A stretch of DNA of 64,000 nt from Paractinoplanes deccanensis (GTDB lineage Bacteria; Actinomycetota; Actinomycetes; Mycobacteriales; Micromonosporaceae): contig NZ_BOMI01000090.1 of the NCBI RefSeq assembly GCF_016862115.1, forward strand, positions 1 to 64,000, written 5' to 3'. The position numbers and the translations under genes are program-made. The notes beneath the pieces were generated by a model, which ran no database searches, was not told where the DNA came from, and worked only from the letters and a program-made list of their open reading frames with translations. Below are positions 8,959 to 17,083 of this stretch, piece by piece; within the stretch, counting starts at the first letter, position 1, and every line of letters starts with the position of its first letter.

Positions 8959-10241
8959 GGCAGCACTCCCTTCGACTCGAGGGCGTCCTGGATGGAGCTC
9001 TTCAGCTCGGCCCCGGTCTTGTCGGGCTCGATGCTCGCGGGCGGCGAGAGCTGCGCGGACACCACGGTGGAGAGGTTCTGGTACGCGGGCGTGCGCGGCC
9101 GCGGAGCGGCGTTCTTCAGCTCCTCGAGCAGCGTGTCCTTCATCGGATACGCCTCGGCCATCTCCGGCTCGTTGTACACGGCCTCGATGGACGGCGGCTG
9201 GCCGGCGTTGATCGCCAAGTACTTCTGGGCCTCCGGGCCTCGCAGGCACTTGGCCGCCTCGAACGACAGCTCCGGGTTCTTGCTGAACGCGCTGACCGCC
9301 ACGTTCGATCCCCCGATCGTGGTGACGCTCGGGGTGTTCGGGTCGATGCCCGGATACCGCGCCCAGGTGGTGTTCTTCGCCAGGTCCGGGGCGTCGCTCT
9401 GCATGGACGGCCAGACGAAGGGCCAGTTCAGCTGGAACGCGCCGCCGCCGTTCTGGTATGCGAGCCGCACGTCGTCCTCGAGCGCGTTGGAGAACGACGG
9501 GCTGGTCACACCCGCGGTCGCGAAGGTCTTGAGGGTTCGCAGGGCGTTGATCGCGCCGGCGTCCATCACCGCGGTCTTGCCGTCCTCGCTGACCACCGTG
9601 CCGCCGGAGCTGGCGACCAGGCTGTTGTACAGGACCACGAGGCCCTCGTACTGCGCGCCCATGGTGAGCACCTGGTACGTCTTGCCCTCGGACTTGAGCT
9701 TCTGGGACATCTGGATCATCTCGTCCCAGGTCTTCGGTGGCTCCGGCACGAGGTCCTTGCGGTACCACAGCAGCTGCACGTTGGTGTTGTTCGGAGCCGC
9801 GTACAGCTTGCCCTCATACTCGGCGGAGGCGAGCGGCCCGGGCAGCGTGCCGTTCTCCACCTCGGTCTTGTCCGCGCCGGTCCACTCCTTGATCCAGTCG
9901 GCGCTCGCGAACTCCTGGGTCCACGTGACGTCCATGCCGAGGATGTCCATGCTGTCGTCCTTGGCGGCGAGCCGGCGGACCATCTGGACCCGCTGGTCGT
10001 CGGCCGCCCGCGGCAGCACCTGGTACACGATCTTGTACCGGCCCGCCGCCTGTTGGTTGCACATGTCGATGACCGACTGCATGTTCTCGACGGGGAACTG
10101 GTACAGGTTGAGGACGGGCACGCCGCCGTTGTCGTCGGATCCGCAGGCCGCCAGCGGTGCCGCCAGGGCGATCGCGGCCCCCGCCGCGAGAGCCCGGGCA
10201 CGCAGGGTGCGCCTTTGCGGATGTCGGTCGATAGTCGCCAT
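8955..10241 (-). CDS. Sugar-binding lipoprotein of an ABC importer (LpqY-like)
   Basis: Extracellular solute-binding protein, family 1, 428 residues, anchored as a lipoprotein: basic start, hydrophobic stretch and lipobox LAAC with lipidated Cys33. Segments such as VRRLAAKDDSMDILGMDV and the gene order binding protein-permease-permease-MsmK ATPase resemble the mycobacterial LpqY-SugA-SugB-SugC trehalose importer, so trehalose or a related alpha-glucoside is my best guess. The substrate is inference. ATG 10241 has a good GGAGGG ribosome site. It is first in the operon. Confidence 0.88.
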   Translation of the reverse strand: MATIDRHPQRRTLRARALAAGAAIALAAPLAACGSDDNGGVPVLNLYQFPVENMQSVIDMCNQQAAGRYKIVYQVLPRAADDQRVQMVRRLAAKDDSMDILGMDVTWTQEFASADWIKEWTGADKTEVENGTLPGPLASAEYEGKLYAAPNNTNVQLLWYRKDLVPEPPKTWDEMIQMSQKLKSEGKTYQVLTMGAQYEGLVVLYNSLVASSGGTVVSEDGKTAVMDAGAINALRTLKTFATAGVTSPSFSNALEDDVRLAYQNGGGAFQLNWPFVWPSMQSDAPDLAKNTTWARYPGIDPNTPSVTTIGGSNVAVSAFSKNPELSFEAAKCLRGPEAQKYLAINAGQPPSIEAVYNEPEMAEAYPMKDTLLEELKNAAPRPRTPAYQNLSTVVSAQLSPPASIEPDKTGAELKSSIQDALESKGVLP

Positions 10242-10271
10242 TGACCCTCCATCCGGCCGTACGTCCGCCGC

Positions 10272-10287
10272 AGTGATCTCTATCACT
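10272..10287. promoter_or_regulatory. CRP-like palindrome upstream of the sugar ABC operon
   Basis: AGTGATCTCTATCACT: six-base perfect arms around CTCT. It contains GTGA-N6-TCAC, the core of the CRP/cAMP-receptor consensus. It lies about 30 bases upstream of the binding-protein start, a place suited to control of this operon. A LacI-type factor is an alternative. Confidence 0.5.
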
Positions 10288-10382
10288 TCGACGGCCAGTG
10301 ATCCTCCTGCCCCACAGCGCGACGAAACAAACCCGCGGCGGTTCCGCGAAATGCAGGCTCAACGGCTCCTAGGCTGTGATCC

Positions 10383-10961
10383 ATGGAGGCCACTTACTAC
10401 TTCGATCCCGCGTGCCCGTTCACCTGGCGCACCTCGCGCTGGCTGGTCGCGGTCGCCCCCGAGCGCGACGTGACCGTCAGCTGGCGCGCGTTCAGCCTGA
10501 AGATCCTCAACGGCGACAACACCCCGGAGCAGTACAGGGCGGCGACCGACGCGTCCTTCCGGGCGCTGCGCCTGGTCGAGGCGCTGCGGGCCGATCGACG
10601 GCAGGACACGGTCGCGGCGTTCTACACCGGGATCGGCACCCGGGTGCACGCCGGCGGGGCGGCGCTGACTGACGATCTCGTGTTGGCGGCGGCCGAGGCC
10701 GCGGGAGTCGAGGACGCCAAAACGGTGCTCGACGACGCCAGCTGGGACGAATCGGTCCGCGAGTCGCACGAGGCCGCCCTCGCGCTGGCCGGCCCGGGCA
10801 TCGGGTCGCCGGTGCTGCACGTGGACGGCGCCGAACGCGGCCTGCACGGCCCGATCATCGGCGCGGTCCCGGAGCGCGACGAGGCCCTGGCGATCTGGGA
10901 CGCGTTCGTCCCGCTGAGCCGCATCGGCACCTTCTTCGAGCTGAAGCGCGGCCGCGGCTGA
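10383..10961 (+). CDS. DsbA-fold protein, mycothiol-nitroreductase (Rv2466c) type
   Basis: Thioredoxin-fold DsbA-like protein of 192 residues resembling the mycothiol-dependent nitroreductase family of Actinobacteria. The N-terminal strand leads to the active site CPFT (Cys11), so a single catalytic cysteine is kept and the second CXXC cysteine is replaced by Thr. TSRWL after the motif, the helical insert in the middle, GIGSPVLHVDG as the cis-Pro loop and the terminal FFELKR fit the family. It is cytoplasmic, having no signal peptide. There is no clear ribosome site, but TAGGCT 14 bases before the ATG suggests a leaderless transcript. Confidence 0.8.
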   Translation: MEATYYFDPACPFTWRTSRWLVAVAPERDVTVSWRAFSLKILNGDNTPEQYRAATDASFRALRLVEALRADRRQDTVAAFYTGIGTRVHAGGAALTDDLVLAAAEAAGVEDAKTVLDDASWDESVRESHEAALALAGPGIGSPVLHVDGAERGLHGPIIGAVPERDEALAIWDAFVPLSRIGTFFELKRGRG

Positions 10962-11278
10962 CGGCACGCACCGCCGCAAGACCGCCCAGCCGACGCGGCA
11001 GCGCACGGCAGCGGGACCGCGGCGGCGTGACGCGGCGGCAGGGCGGCGGACCGGGCGCGGCGGCGAGGCGGCGGGCCAGGCGCGGGGGCGAGGCGGCGGG
11101 CCAGGCGCGGCGGCGAGGCGGCGGGCCAGGCGCGGCGTCGGGCCGGGCGCGGCGGGGCGGCAAGCCGCGCGCGGCGGCTGAGAGTTCGCTGAGGACACAA
11201 CGTGGACGGGGGCGTGAGCGTTTAACGGCGTGATGCGGATGGGTATCCGCGTCGCGCCGGAGAACACGGGAGGGCTAC
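10962..11278. other. Intergenic region with 25-bp repeats
   Basis: 317 bases without a convincing gene. It is dominated by a GC-rich tandem repeat (about 11051-11135). The last 60 bases hold the leader and ribosome site (GGGAGG) of the small gene at 11279. Confidence 0.7.
11051..11135. repeat. 25-bp GC-rich tandem repeat
   Basis: About three copies of a 25-bp unit with core GGCGAGGCGGCGGGCCAGGC (for example at 11062 and 11112, with a diverged copy between), flanked by shorter GGCGCGGCGG fragments. Non-coding as far as I can see. Confidence 0.75.
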
Positions 11279-11548
11279 ATGGCCGAGCCGCAGGTCACAT
11301 TGGATCCGCACAGCCTCAACCCCGTCGAGGAGAAGCTGCGCGGACCGCTTGAGGAGCAGCTCTCCTCGGCCCTGCAGGCAGCAACGGACAGGATCAGGCA
11401 CGGGTATGCCGGGCAGAGCGTCGACGAGGTCACGCAGATGCTGCTCGAAGGCACCAAGGCGGGTCTGCACCCGGACATCGCCGAAGGCTTCCACCCGGAC
11501 CACTACCAGCTCCGCCAGGTGGCCGAGGCCATCGTCGCACGCCGCTGA
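11279..11548 (+). CDS. Small hypothetical protein
   Basis: 89 residues, acidic to neutral and probably mostly helical, without a signal peptide or membrane segment. Not recognised. ATG 11279 has a well-placed GGGAGG. Reading-frame codon use (G/C third positions) is typical for the genome, so it is likely real. The HPDIAEGFHPDHYQL segment near the C-terminus is the most distinctive stretch. Confidence 0.65.
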   Translation: MAEPQVTLDPHSLNPVEEKLRGPLEEQLSSALQAATDRIRHGYAGQSVDEVTQMLLEGTKAGLHPDIAEGFHPDHYQLRQVAEAIVARR

Positions 11549-11613
11549 TCGACAGGGGCGGCCGCGCCAAAACGCGGCCGCTCCCGCCACGGGCAACCGC
11601 CACCCAGAAGCGC

Positions 11614-11727
11614 GGCCGCCCCACCATGGGCAGCCGCCGCTCGGAAACGCCGGCCGCCCCACCATGGGCAGCCGCCGCCCGGAAACGCCAGCCGCCCCAC
11701 CACAGGCAGCCCGCCCGGAAGGACGGC
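11614..11727. repeat. 38-bp tandem repeat
   Basis: Three copies of a 38-bp unit starting near 11614, 11652 and 11690, with core GCCGCCCCACCATGGGCAG; a more diverged copy precedes them from about 11576. It lies between the convergent ends of the small gene and the LLM oxidoreductase gene. Confidence 0.8.
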
Positions 11728-11778
11728 TGGTCGCGACGTGGGCCGGCCGGACATGGAATGGCGGCAGGCCTGTGCCGG

Positions 11779-12645
11779 TCAGGGTCGGACTAGAGTCCGC
11801 AGGACGTCCATCGCCTTCAAACGGTCGGGGCCGGTGCCCAGCAAGCCGTCGGGGATGATGAGCTCGTCCAGCCCCAGGGCCTCGTATTCGGCGATCGCGT
11901 CCTTCAGGGCGGGGATCGGGCCGCCGATCACGGGCATGGTGATGCCGTCGGGGATCTCGCCGTCGACCACCGTCAGGGCCTGGGCGGTGCGGGCGATCGT
12001 GCGCGGGTCGCGGCCGATCGCCTCGCAGTGGGTGTCCAGGACGGCGGACTTCTGGGCTATGTGGGACGGGACGCCCCAGGTGTTCCAGGCGTCCGCGTGC
12101 TCGGCGACGATGCGCAGCATGCGCTTCTCGCCCTTCGCGCCGATCAGCACGGGCAGGGGGTTCTGGATCGGCTTCGGGTCGCACTCCGCGTCGGTGAGCT
12201 GGTAGTACGTGCCGTGCAGTGTCGTGCGGTGGTCGCGCAGCAGGCCCCGGAGCGCCTGCACACCCTCGACGAAGCGGTCGATGCGCTGCTTCACGGGCGG
12301 GAGCTCGATGCCGTACTGCTCGTGCTCGTTGATCTGCCAGCCCGCGCCCACGCCCAGGGTGAAACGGCCGCCGCTGATGTGGTCCACGGTCGCGGCCATG
12401 TTCGCGAGGACGGCGGGGTGGCGGTACGTCATGCCGTACACCAGGGTGGTGATCCTGATCCTGGGCACCGCCGCGGCCAGCGCCGCCACGACGGAGCCGC
12501 ACTCGAGGACCGGCCCGGAAGCGCCGTTGGGCATGAAGTGGTCGGCGAAGTGCACACCGTCCCACCCGGTCTCCGACGCGTGCCGGGCCGCCTCGAGCAC
12601 GCCCGCAAAGCTCTGCCCCGCCGAGGGCCAGATCGAAAGTCGCAT
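11779..12645 (-). CDS. LLM-class F420-dependent oxidoreductase
   Basis: Luciferase-like TIM-barrel oxidoreductase of 288 residues, expected to use coenzyme F420. Typical family stretches are GWDGVHFADHF near the start, VDHISGGRFTLGVGAGWQ in the middle and PVLIGAKGEKRMLRIVAEHAD later. ATG 12645 gives the normal LLM N-terminus (MRLSIWPSAG). The substrate cannot be told. A second LLM gene lies at 22724. Confidence 0.88.
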   Translation of the reverse strand: MRLSIWPSAGQSFAGVLEAARHASETGWDGVHFADHFMPNGASGPVLECGSVVAALAAAVPRIRITTLVYGMTYRHPAVLANMAATVDHISGGRFTLGVGAGWQINEHEQYGIELPPVKQRIDRFVEGVQALRGLLRDHRTTLHGTYYQLTDAECDPKPIQNPLPVLIGAKGEKRMLRIVAEHADAWNTWGVPSHIAQKSAVLDTHCEAIGRDPRTIARTAQALTVVDGEIPDGITMPVIGGPIPALKDAIAEYEALGLDELIIPDGLLGTGPDRLKAMDVLRTLVRP

Positions 12646-12687
12646 CCCCCGATCATCACAGAGGGGAAGGAGGGGTGCCGTGGAGGC

Positions 12688-12735
12688 GCGGCCCTCAAAC
12701 AGCGCGGCCCTCAAACAGCGCGGCCCTCAAACGGC
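12688..12735. repeat. 16-bp tandem repeat at the end of the PLP-enzyme gene
   Basis: Three 16-bp copies (starts 12688, 12704, 12720) of GCGGCCCTCAAACAGC. The minus-strand stop codon of the gene ending at 12727 lies in the last copy, so the repeat has grown outward from the 3' end of the coding sequence. Confidence 0.8.
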
Positions 12736-13968
12736 GCGGCGCAGCTTGCCCGCCGCGTTCAGCTCGGTGATGACCGCGTTCAGCTCGTCGAGCTCGTCGT
12801 CGCCGTTGGCCGCCGTCACCTGGGCCCGGAAGCCCACCTGGTCGCGCGGCACCAGCGGGTACGCGGCCAGCGTCACGTAGATGCCGCGGTCCCACAGCAG
12901 CTTGCCCACCTCGTCGATGTCCTCGCCCTCAGCCAGCGGCAGCTCGATCACCGGCGTGTTGCCCGTGTTCGGCGTGTGGACGCCCAGCGCCCGCACGTGG
13001 TCCAGGACCTTCATCGTCTTGCGGTAGAGCGTCGCGCGGATGTCGTCGCCCCGCTTCTCGTTCACCGACAGGCCGGCCAGCACCGTCGCCAGCGAGGCCG
13101 TCGGCGCCGGGCCCGAGTAGAGGTACGGCGGCGCCGACACCTTCAGGTGGTTCTTCAGCCACGTCGGCAGGGCCAGGAAGGCCAGCAGCGACGAATAGCT
13201 CTTCGAGAAGCCGCCGACCAGCACGATGTTGTCGTACGTCTCGCCGCTGTACTTGACGATCGCGTTGCCGCGCAGGCCGTACGGGGACTTCTCGTTCGCC
13301 CCGCGCTCGCCGATCACGCCGAAGCCGTGCGCGTCGTCGACGTACAGCAGCGCGCCGTACTCCCGGCAGACCGCCGCGAACGCCGCCAGGTCGGGCGCGT
13401 TGCCCGTCATGCTGTTCACGCCGTCCATCGCCACGATCTTCGAGACGCCGGTGGGCGCCGCGCGCAGCAAGTCGCGCAGCTGAGACACGTCCAGCGACGA
13501 GAACCGGGTCACCGTCGCGCCGAGACCGCGGGCGTACATCGAACCGTCGTAGATGGTCTTGTGGGCCTGGGAGTCGAGGAAGATGTGCCCCTGACCGGCC
13601 AGGATCGGCAGCACCGACATGTGGATGTGGGTGATCGTCGGCAGCACCAGCGTGTCCGGCGCGTCGAGCAGGGCCGTCAGCTTCTCCTCGATCTGCGGGT
13701 AGAGCGCCGGGTTGCCCAGCAGCCGCGACCAGCTCGGGTGGGTGCCCCAGCGGCGCACCTCGGGCTCGATCGCCTCCATGATCTCCGGCTCCAGGTCGAA
13801 GCCCAGGTAGTTGCAGGACGCGAAGTCGGCGAGCCAGTGGTCGCCCACCCGGATCCGGCGGCCGTTGATCTCCTCGATCGTGGCGTCGTACATGGGGTTG
13901 CCGGCGCGCAGCCGCTCCAGGTCGGCCCACCGGCCGTCGCGCTTGACGAACTCGAGACCGTCGCTCAT
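12727..13968 (-). CDS. Alpha-oxoamine synthase-like PLP enzyme (KAPA synthase family)
   Basis: Fold-type I PLP enzyme of 413 residues in the class II aminotransferase / alpha-oxoamine synthase group (BioF, Kbl, CqsA, Spt). Visible landmarks are SCNYLGF, the substrate loop HPSWSRLLG, VDDAHGFGVIG with the cofactor-binding Asp, and the Schiff-base Lys in VGGFSKSYSS. The usual GT-Ser-Lys motif is replaced by GFSKS. These enzymes condense an amino acid with an acyl thioester; the exact substrates are unknown. Its ATGA start overlaps the stop of the GGDEF-EAL gene upstream, so the two are co-translated. Confidence 0.85.
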   Translation of the reverse strand: MSDGLEFVKRDGRWADLERLRAGNPMYDATIEEINGRRIRVGDHWLADFASCNYLGFDLEPEIMEAIEPEVRRWGTHPSWSRLLGNPALYPQIEEKLTALLDAPDTLVLPTITHIHMSVLPILAGQGHIFLDSQAHKTIYDGSMYARGLGATVTRFSSLDVSQLRDLLRAAPTGVSKIVAMDGVNSMTGNAPDLAAFAAVCREYGALLYVDDAHGFGVIGERGANEKSPYGLRGNAIVKYSGETYDNIVLVGGFSKSYSSLLAFLALPTWLKNHLKVSAPPYLYSGPAPTASLATVLAGLSVNEKRGDDIRATLYRKTMKVLDHVRALGVHTPNTGNTPVIELPLAEGEDIDEVGKLLWDRGIYVTLAAYPLVPRDQVGFRAQVTAANGDDELDELNAVITELNAAGKLRRAV

Positions 13969-16900
13969 GAGAGACCCTTCGTGAGAATCGAGGACTGGAA
14001 CTCCTCGGACGTGACCGGCTTGGAGAACAGGTAGCCCTGGCCGTAGGGACAGCCCATCGCCACCAGCGCGGCGCGGTGCTCCTCCAGCTCGATGCCCTCG
14101 GCCACGACCGCGAGGTCGAGCGTGCGGGCCAGGTTGACGATCGTCTCGACCAGCGCCATCTGCTGGCGGCTGTGCAGGATGTCGTCGATGAACGACTTGT
14201 CGATCTTCAGGACGTCGACGGGCATCTGGCTCAGGTAGCTCAGCGACGAGTAGCCCGTGCCGAAGTCGTCGATCGCGATCCGGACGCCCATGGCGCGCAG
14301 CTCGCCGAGGTCACGCCACACCTGGTCGGCGTCGTGCAGCACCAGGCTCTCGGTGATCTCCAGCAGCAGCCAGCGGGGGTCGGCGCCCGTCTCGCGCAGG
14401 ACCTCGCGGACCTGGTCGACGAAGCCCGGCGTGCGGAACTGGCGCGCCGACACGTTCACGCTGACGTAGCGCATGAGCCCGCCGGCGTCCGCGCGCCGCC
14501 ACTCCGCGAAGGTGCGCAGCGCCTCGCGCAGCACCCAGCCGCCGATCGCCACCACCGAGCCGTTCTCCTCGGAGAGCTCGATGAACTCGTTCGGGCCGAG
14601 CAGGCCGCGTGCCGGGTGCTGCCAGCGCACCAGCGCCTCGAGCCCGATCACCTCGCCGGTGGGCAGGTCGACGATGGGCTGGAAGCGCAGCCGCATCTGG
14701 TCGCCGGGCACCGCCTCGTTGAGGGCGGTGCGCATCTCGAGGCGGCGCAGCATCGCCTCGTGCATCTCGTCCTCGTAGCGCTGCCAGGTGTTCTTGCCCT
14801 CGGTCTTCGCGCCGTACATCGCCACGTCGGCGCGGCGCAGCAGCTCGGTGATCCCGGCCGTCTCCGCGCTCGTGGCGACGCCGACGCTGGCCGCGCCGCG
14901 CACCAGGTGGGTGGCGCCCGTCGCGTCGGTGACCTCGATCGGCTCGCCCAGCGCGGCCACGATGCGGCCCGCGATCTGCTCGGCGTCGGCCTCGGCGTCG
15001 ACCTGCTCCAGCAGGACGGCGAACTCGTCGCCGCCGGTGCGGGCCACCGTGCTCAGCGGGCCGACGACCGCGGCGATCCGCTCGCCGACCGTGGTCAGCA
15101 GCTGGTCGCCGGCGGCGTGCCCGAGCGTGTCGTTGACCTCCTTGAAGTCGTCGAGGTCGATGAAGAGGACGGCCACCTCGTGCCGCCGGTCGGAGGCGTA
15201 GCGCGCCGCGTGCTCCAGGCGGTTCTGGAACAGCGCGCGGTTGGCCAGGCCGGTCAGCGCGTCGTGGAACGCCTGGTGTGCCAGGTCGTTCTCGAGCCGG
15301 CGCCGCTCGGTGACGTCCCTTATCGTCACCACGAGCCCGGACACGGCGGGGTCGTCGCGCAGGTCGCGGCAGGTGCACTCGACCTGGAGCAGCAGGTCGT
15401 CGCCGCTGATCGCGGTGAGGTCGATGCCGTCACGCGGGCCCTTGCCGGAGCGCACCTGGCCGAGCAGGTGGTCGAGCTCGGCGTGGTCGGTGGCGGCGAT
15501 CAGCCGGCGCAGCGGCATGCCGACCAGGTCGGTGTGGCCGAAGACGGGCAGCGCCGACGGGCTGGCGTAGCGGATCACCTCGTCGTCGCCGACGATCATG
15601 ATGACGTCGGAGGCGCTCTGGATCAGCGCGCGGAAGTAGTCCTCGCTGCTGCGCCGGTTGACCTCGGCGGTCAGGTTGATCCGCTCGACGGCCATGGTGC
15701 CCTGGGTCATCAGGGCCACGAAGGCGGGCTCGAGCGAGCTGAGCACCTCGTCGTCCGCGGCCAGGTAGAGCCGCCGGTGCCGGCGCGGCTCGCCGGGCTT
15801 GCGGGGCGACGCGATGGCCTCGGCGCACAGCGCCCAGGTGAAGCCGGCGAACGCCGCCGAGACCTCGGCGGGCTCGTCGGCGACCAGCACGCGCCGGGTG
15901 CCGACCAGGCCCGTGGTGGTGCCCGGCTTGGCGTCGACGACGAGCAGGTGGTGCGACCACGGCTGCCCGGCGGGCACGATGGCGGCGAGGGCCTTCTTCA
16001 GGGCCTCGTACGCGTCGGCCTCGCTGCTCGCCGCGACCAGGTCGGCGCCGGTGATGCGCAGCGTGCGCTCGCGGGCGGCGGTGATCCGCTGGGACTGCAT
16101 GAGCCCCGCGACGCGCAGCATCACCGCGAGGAACATCAGGGCGCACGCGGTGGCGATCATCGGGGCGTCGGTGACCTCGCCGCGCAGGTCCTCGACCAGC
16201 AGGATGGCCGGCGCGATGAGGGCCGCGGCGACCATGAGGGCGATCCGGCGGCCGCCGGCGATCGCCTGGTCGGTCCGCTCGCCGCCGGCGGTGAGGTCGC
16301 GCATCGACGGGTGCAGCGCGGAGAGCGCGATCGCCGTGTAGAACAGGATCCAGCCGGAGTCGACGGGGCCGCCGACCGCCCAGCTGCCGGCGAGCTGGCG
16401 CAGGCCGTAGAGGACGTCGGTGACCAGCAGGCTGGAGACGCCGACGACGAGGATGGTGAGCGCGGCGGGCTTGCGGCCGCCGGCGGTGAGCAGCCGGGCG
16501 AACATGGCCAGCGCCAGCACGTCACCGAGCGGGTAGGCGATCGAGACGAGCTTGTCGGCCAGGTTGAGGTCGGCGTCGTGCACGTAGGGCGCGATCAGGA
16601 AGACCCAGGAGAGCAGCCCCAGCCCGGCCGTCGGCACCAGCGCGTCGAGCAGCGCGGCGCGGTTGTCCGTACCCGATCGGACCCTGATGAAGACCAGCAG
16701 GGCGACCGCGAGCATCGGGTAGACGATCAGGTAGAAGACGTCCGCGAGCGACGGGAACGGGTTGTCGTACCCGAGGTAGTCGGTGAGGACGTTGTACGTC
16801 GTGTCGCCCAGGGTGAAGCTGGCGACCACGGCCGAGAGCAGGTACCAGGGCAGCTTGCGTGACGGCTGATGGAGCCGGATGCCGACGAGCACGGCCGCCG

Positions 16901-17018
16901 CCCCGGACAGGCCGATCACTGCCCACGAGTACATGCTGAACTGCGGCAGCGCGTAGAACACCACCGTGAGGGCGGCGATCCACGCGCCGAAGCACGTCTG
17001 CATGCGCGCGGCGGACAT
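13965..17018 (-). CDS. Membrane GGDEF-EAL protein (c-di-GMP turnover)
   Basis: 1017-residue protein. Residues ~1-310 are about eight to ten membrane segments. A GAF-like region and a PAS domain (~440-540, YFRALIQSASDVIMIV) follow. The GGDEF domain has an intact GGDEF motif near residue 662, and the EAL domain has an intact EAL motif near 794 plus DDFGTGYSSL. With both catalytic motifs intact it could make or degrade c-di-GMP. ATG 17018 is set by a GGAGG site; the open frame extends far upstream only as antisense to the next gene. Its stop overlaps the start of the PLP-enzyme gene by four bases, an unexpected operon partner. Confidence 0.9.
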   Translation of the reverse strand: MSAARMQTCFGAWIAALTVVFYALPQFSMYSWAVIGLSGAAAVLVGIRLHQPSRKLPWYLLSAVVASFTLGDTTYNVLTDYLGYDNPFPSLADVFYLIVYPMLAVALLVFIRVRSGTDNRAALLDALVPTAGLGLLSWVFLIAPYVHDADLNLADKLVSIAYPLGDVLALAMFARLLTAGGRKPAALTILVVGVSSLLVTDVLYGLRQLAGSWAVGGPVDSGWILFYTAIALSALHPSMRDLTAGGERTDQAIAGGRRIALMVAAALIAPAILLVEDLRGEVTDAPMIATACALMFLAVMLRVAGLMQSQRITAARERTLRITGADLVAASSEADAYEALKKALAAIVPAGQPWSHHLLVVDAKPGTTTGLVGTRRVLVADEPAEVSAAFAGFTWALCAEAIASPRKPGEPRRHRRLYLAADDEVLSSLEPAFVALMTQGTMAVERINLTAEVNRRSSEDYFRALIQSASDVIMIVGDDEVIRYASPSALPVFGHTDLVGMPLRRLIAATDHAELDHLLGQVRSGKGPRDGIDLTAISGDDLLLQVECTCRDLRDDPAVSGLVVTIRDVTERRRLENDLAHQAFHDALTGLANRALFQNRLEHAARYASDRRHEVAVLFIDLDDFKEVNDTLGHAAGDQLLTTVGERIAAVVGPLSTVARTGGDEFAVLLEQVDAEADAEQIAGRIVAALGEPIEVTDATGATHLVRGAASVGVATSAETAGITELLRRADVAMYGAKTEGKNTWQRYEDEMHEAMLRRLEMRTALNEAVPGDQMRLRFQPIVDLPTGEVIGLEALVRWQHPARGLLGPNEFIELSEENGSVVAIGGWVLREALRTFAEWRRADAGGLMRYVSVNVSARQFRTPGFVDQVREVLRETGADPRWLLLEITESLVLHDADQVWRDLGELRAMGVRIAIDDFGTGYSSLSYLSQMPVDVLKIDKSFIDDILHSRQQMALVETIVNLARTLDLAVVAEGIELEEHRAALVAMGCPYGQGYLFSKPVTSEEFQSSILTKGLS

Positions 17019-17083
17019 TCCGGCCTCCGATCTCGGGGTATGACAGGCCCCACGATCGGCAGGCGGCGGCGCCGCATGAGGGA

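Noticed and set aside
5677..10473. Very long open frame on the plus strand over the ABC transporter
   Set aside because: It is antisense to four well-supported transporter genes; its protein is Arg/Gly/His/Asp-rich codon shadow. Only its first bases cover the repeat.
14076..16862. Plus-strand frame over the GGDEF-EAL gene
   Set aside because: Antisense shadow with no domain; the minus-strand gene has intact motifs.
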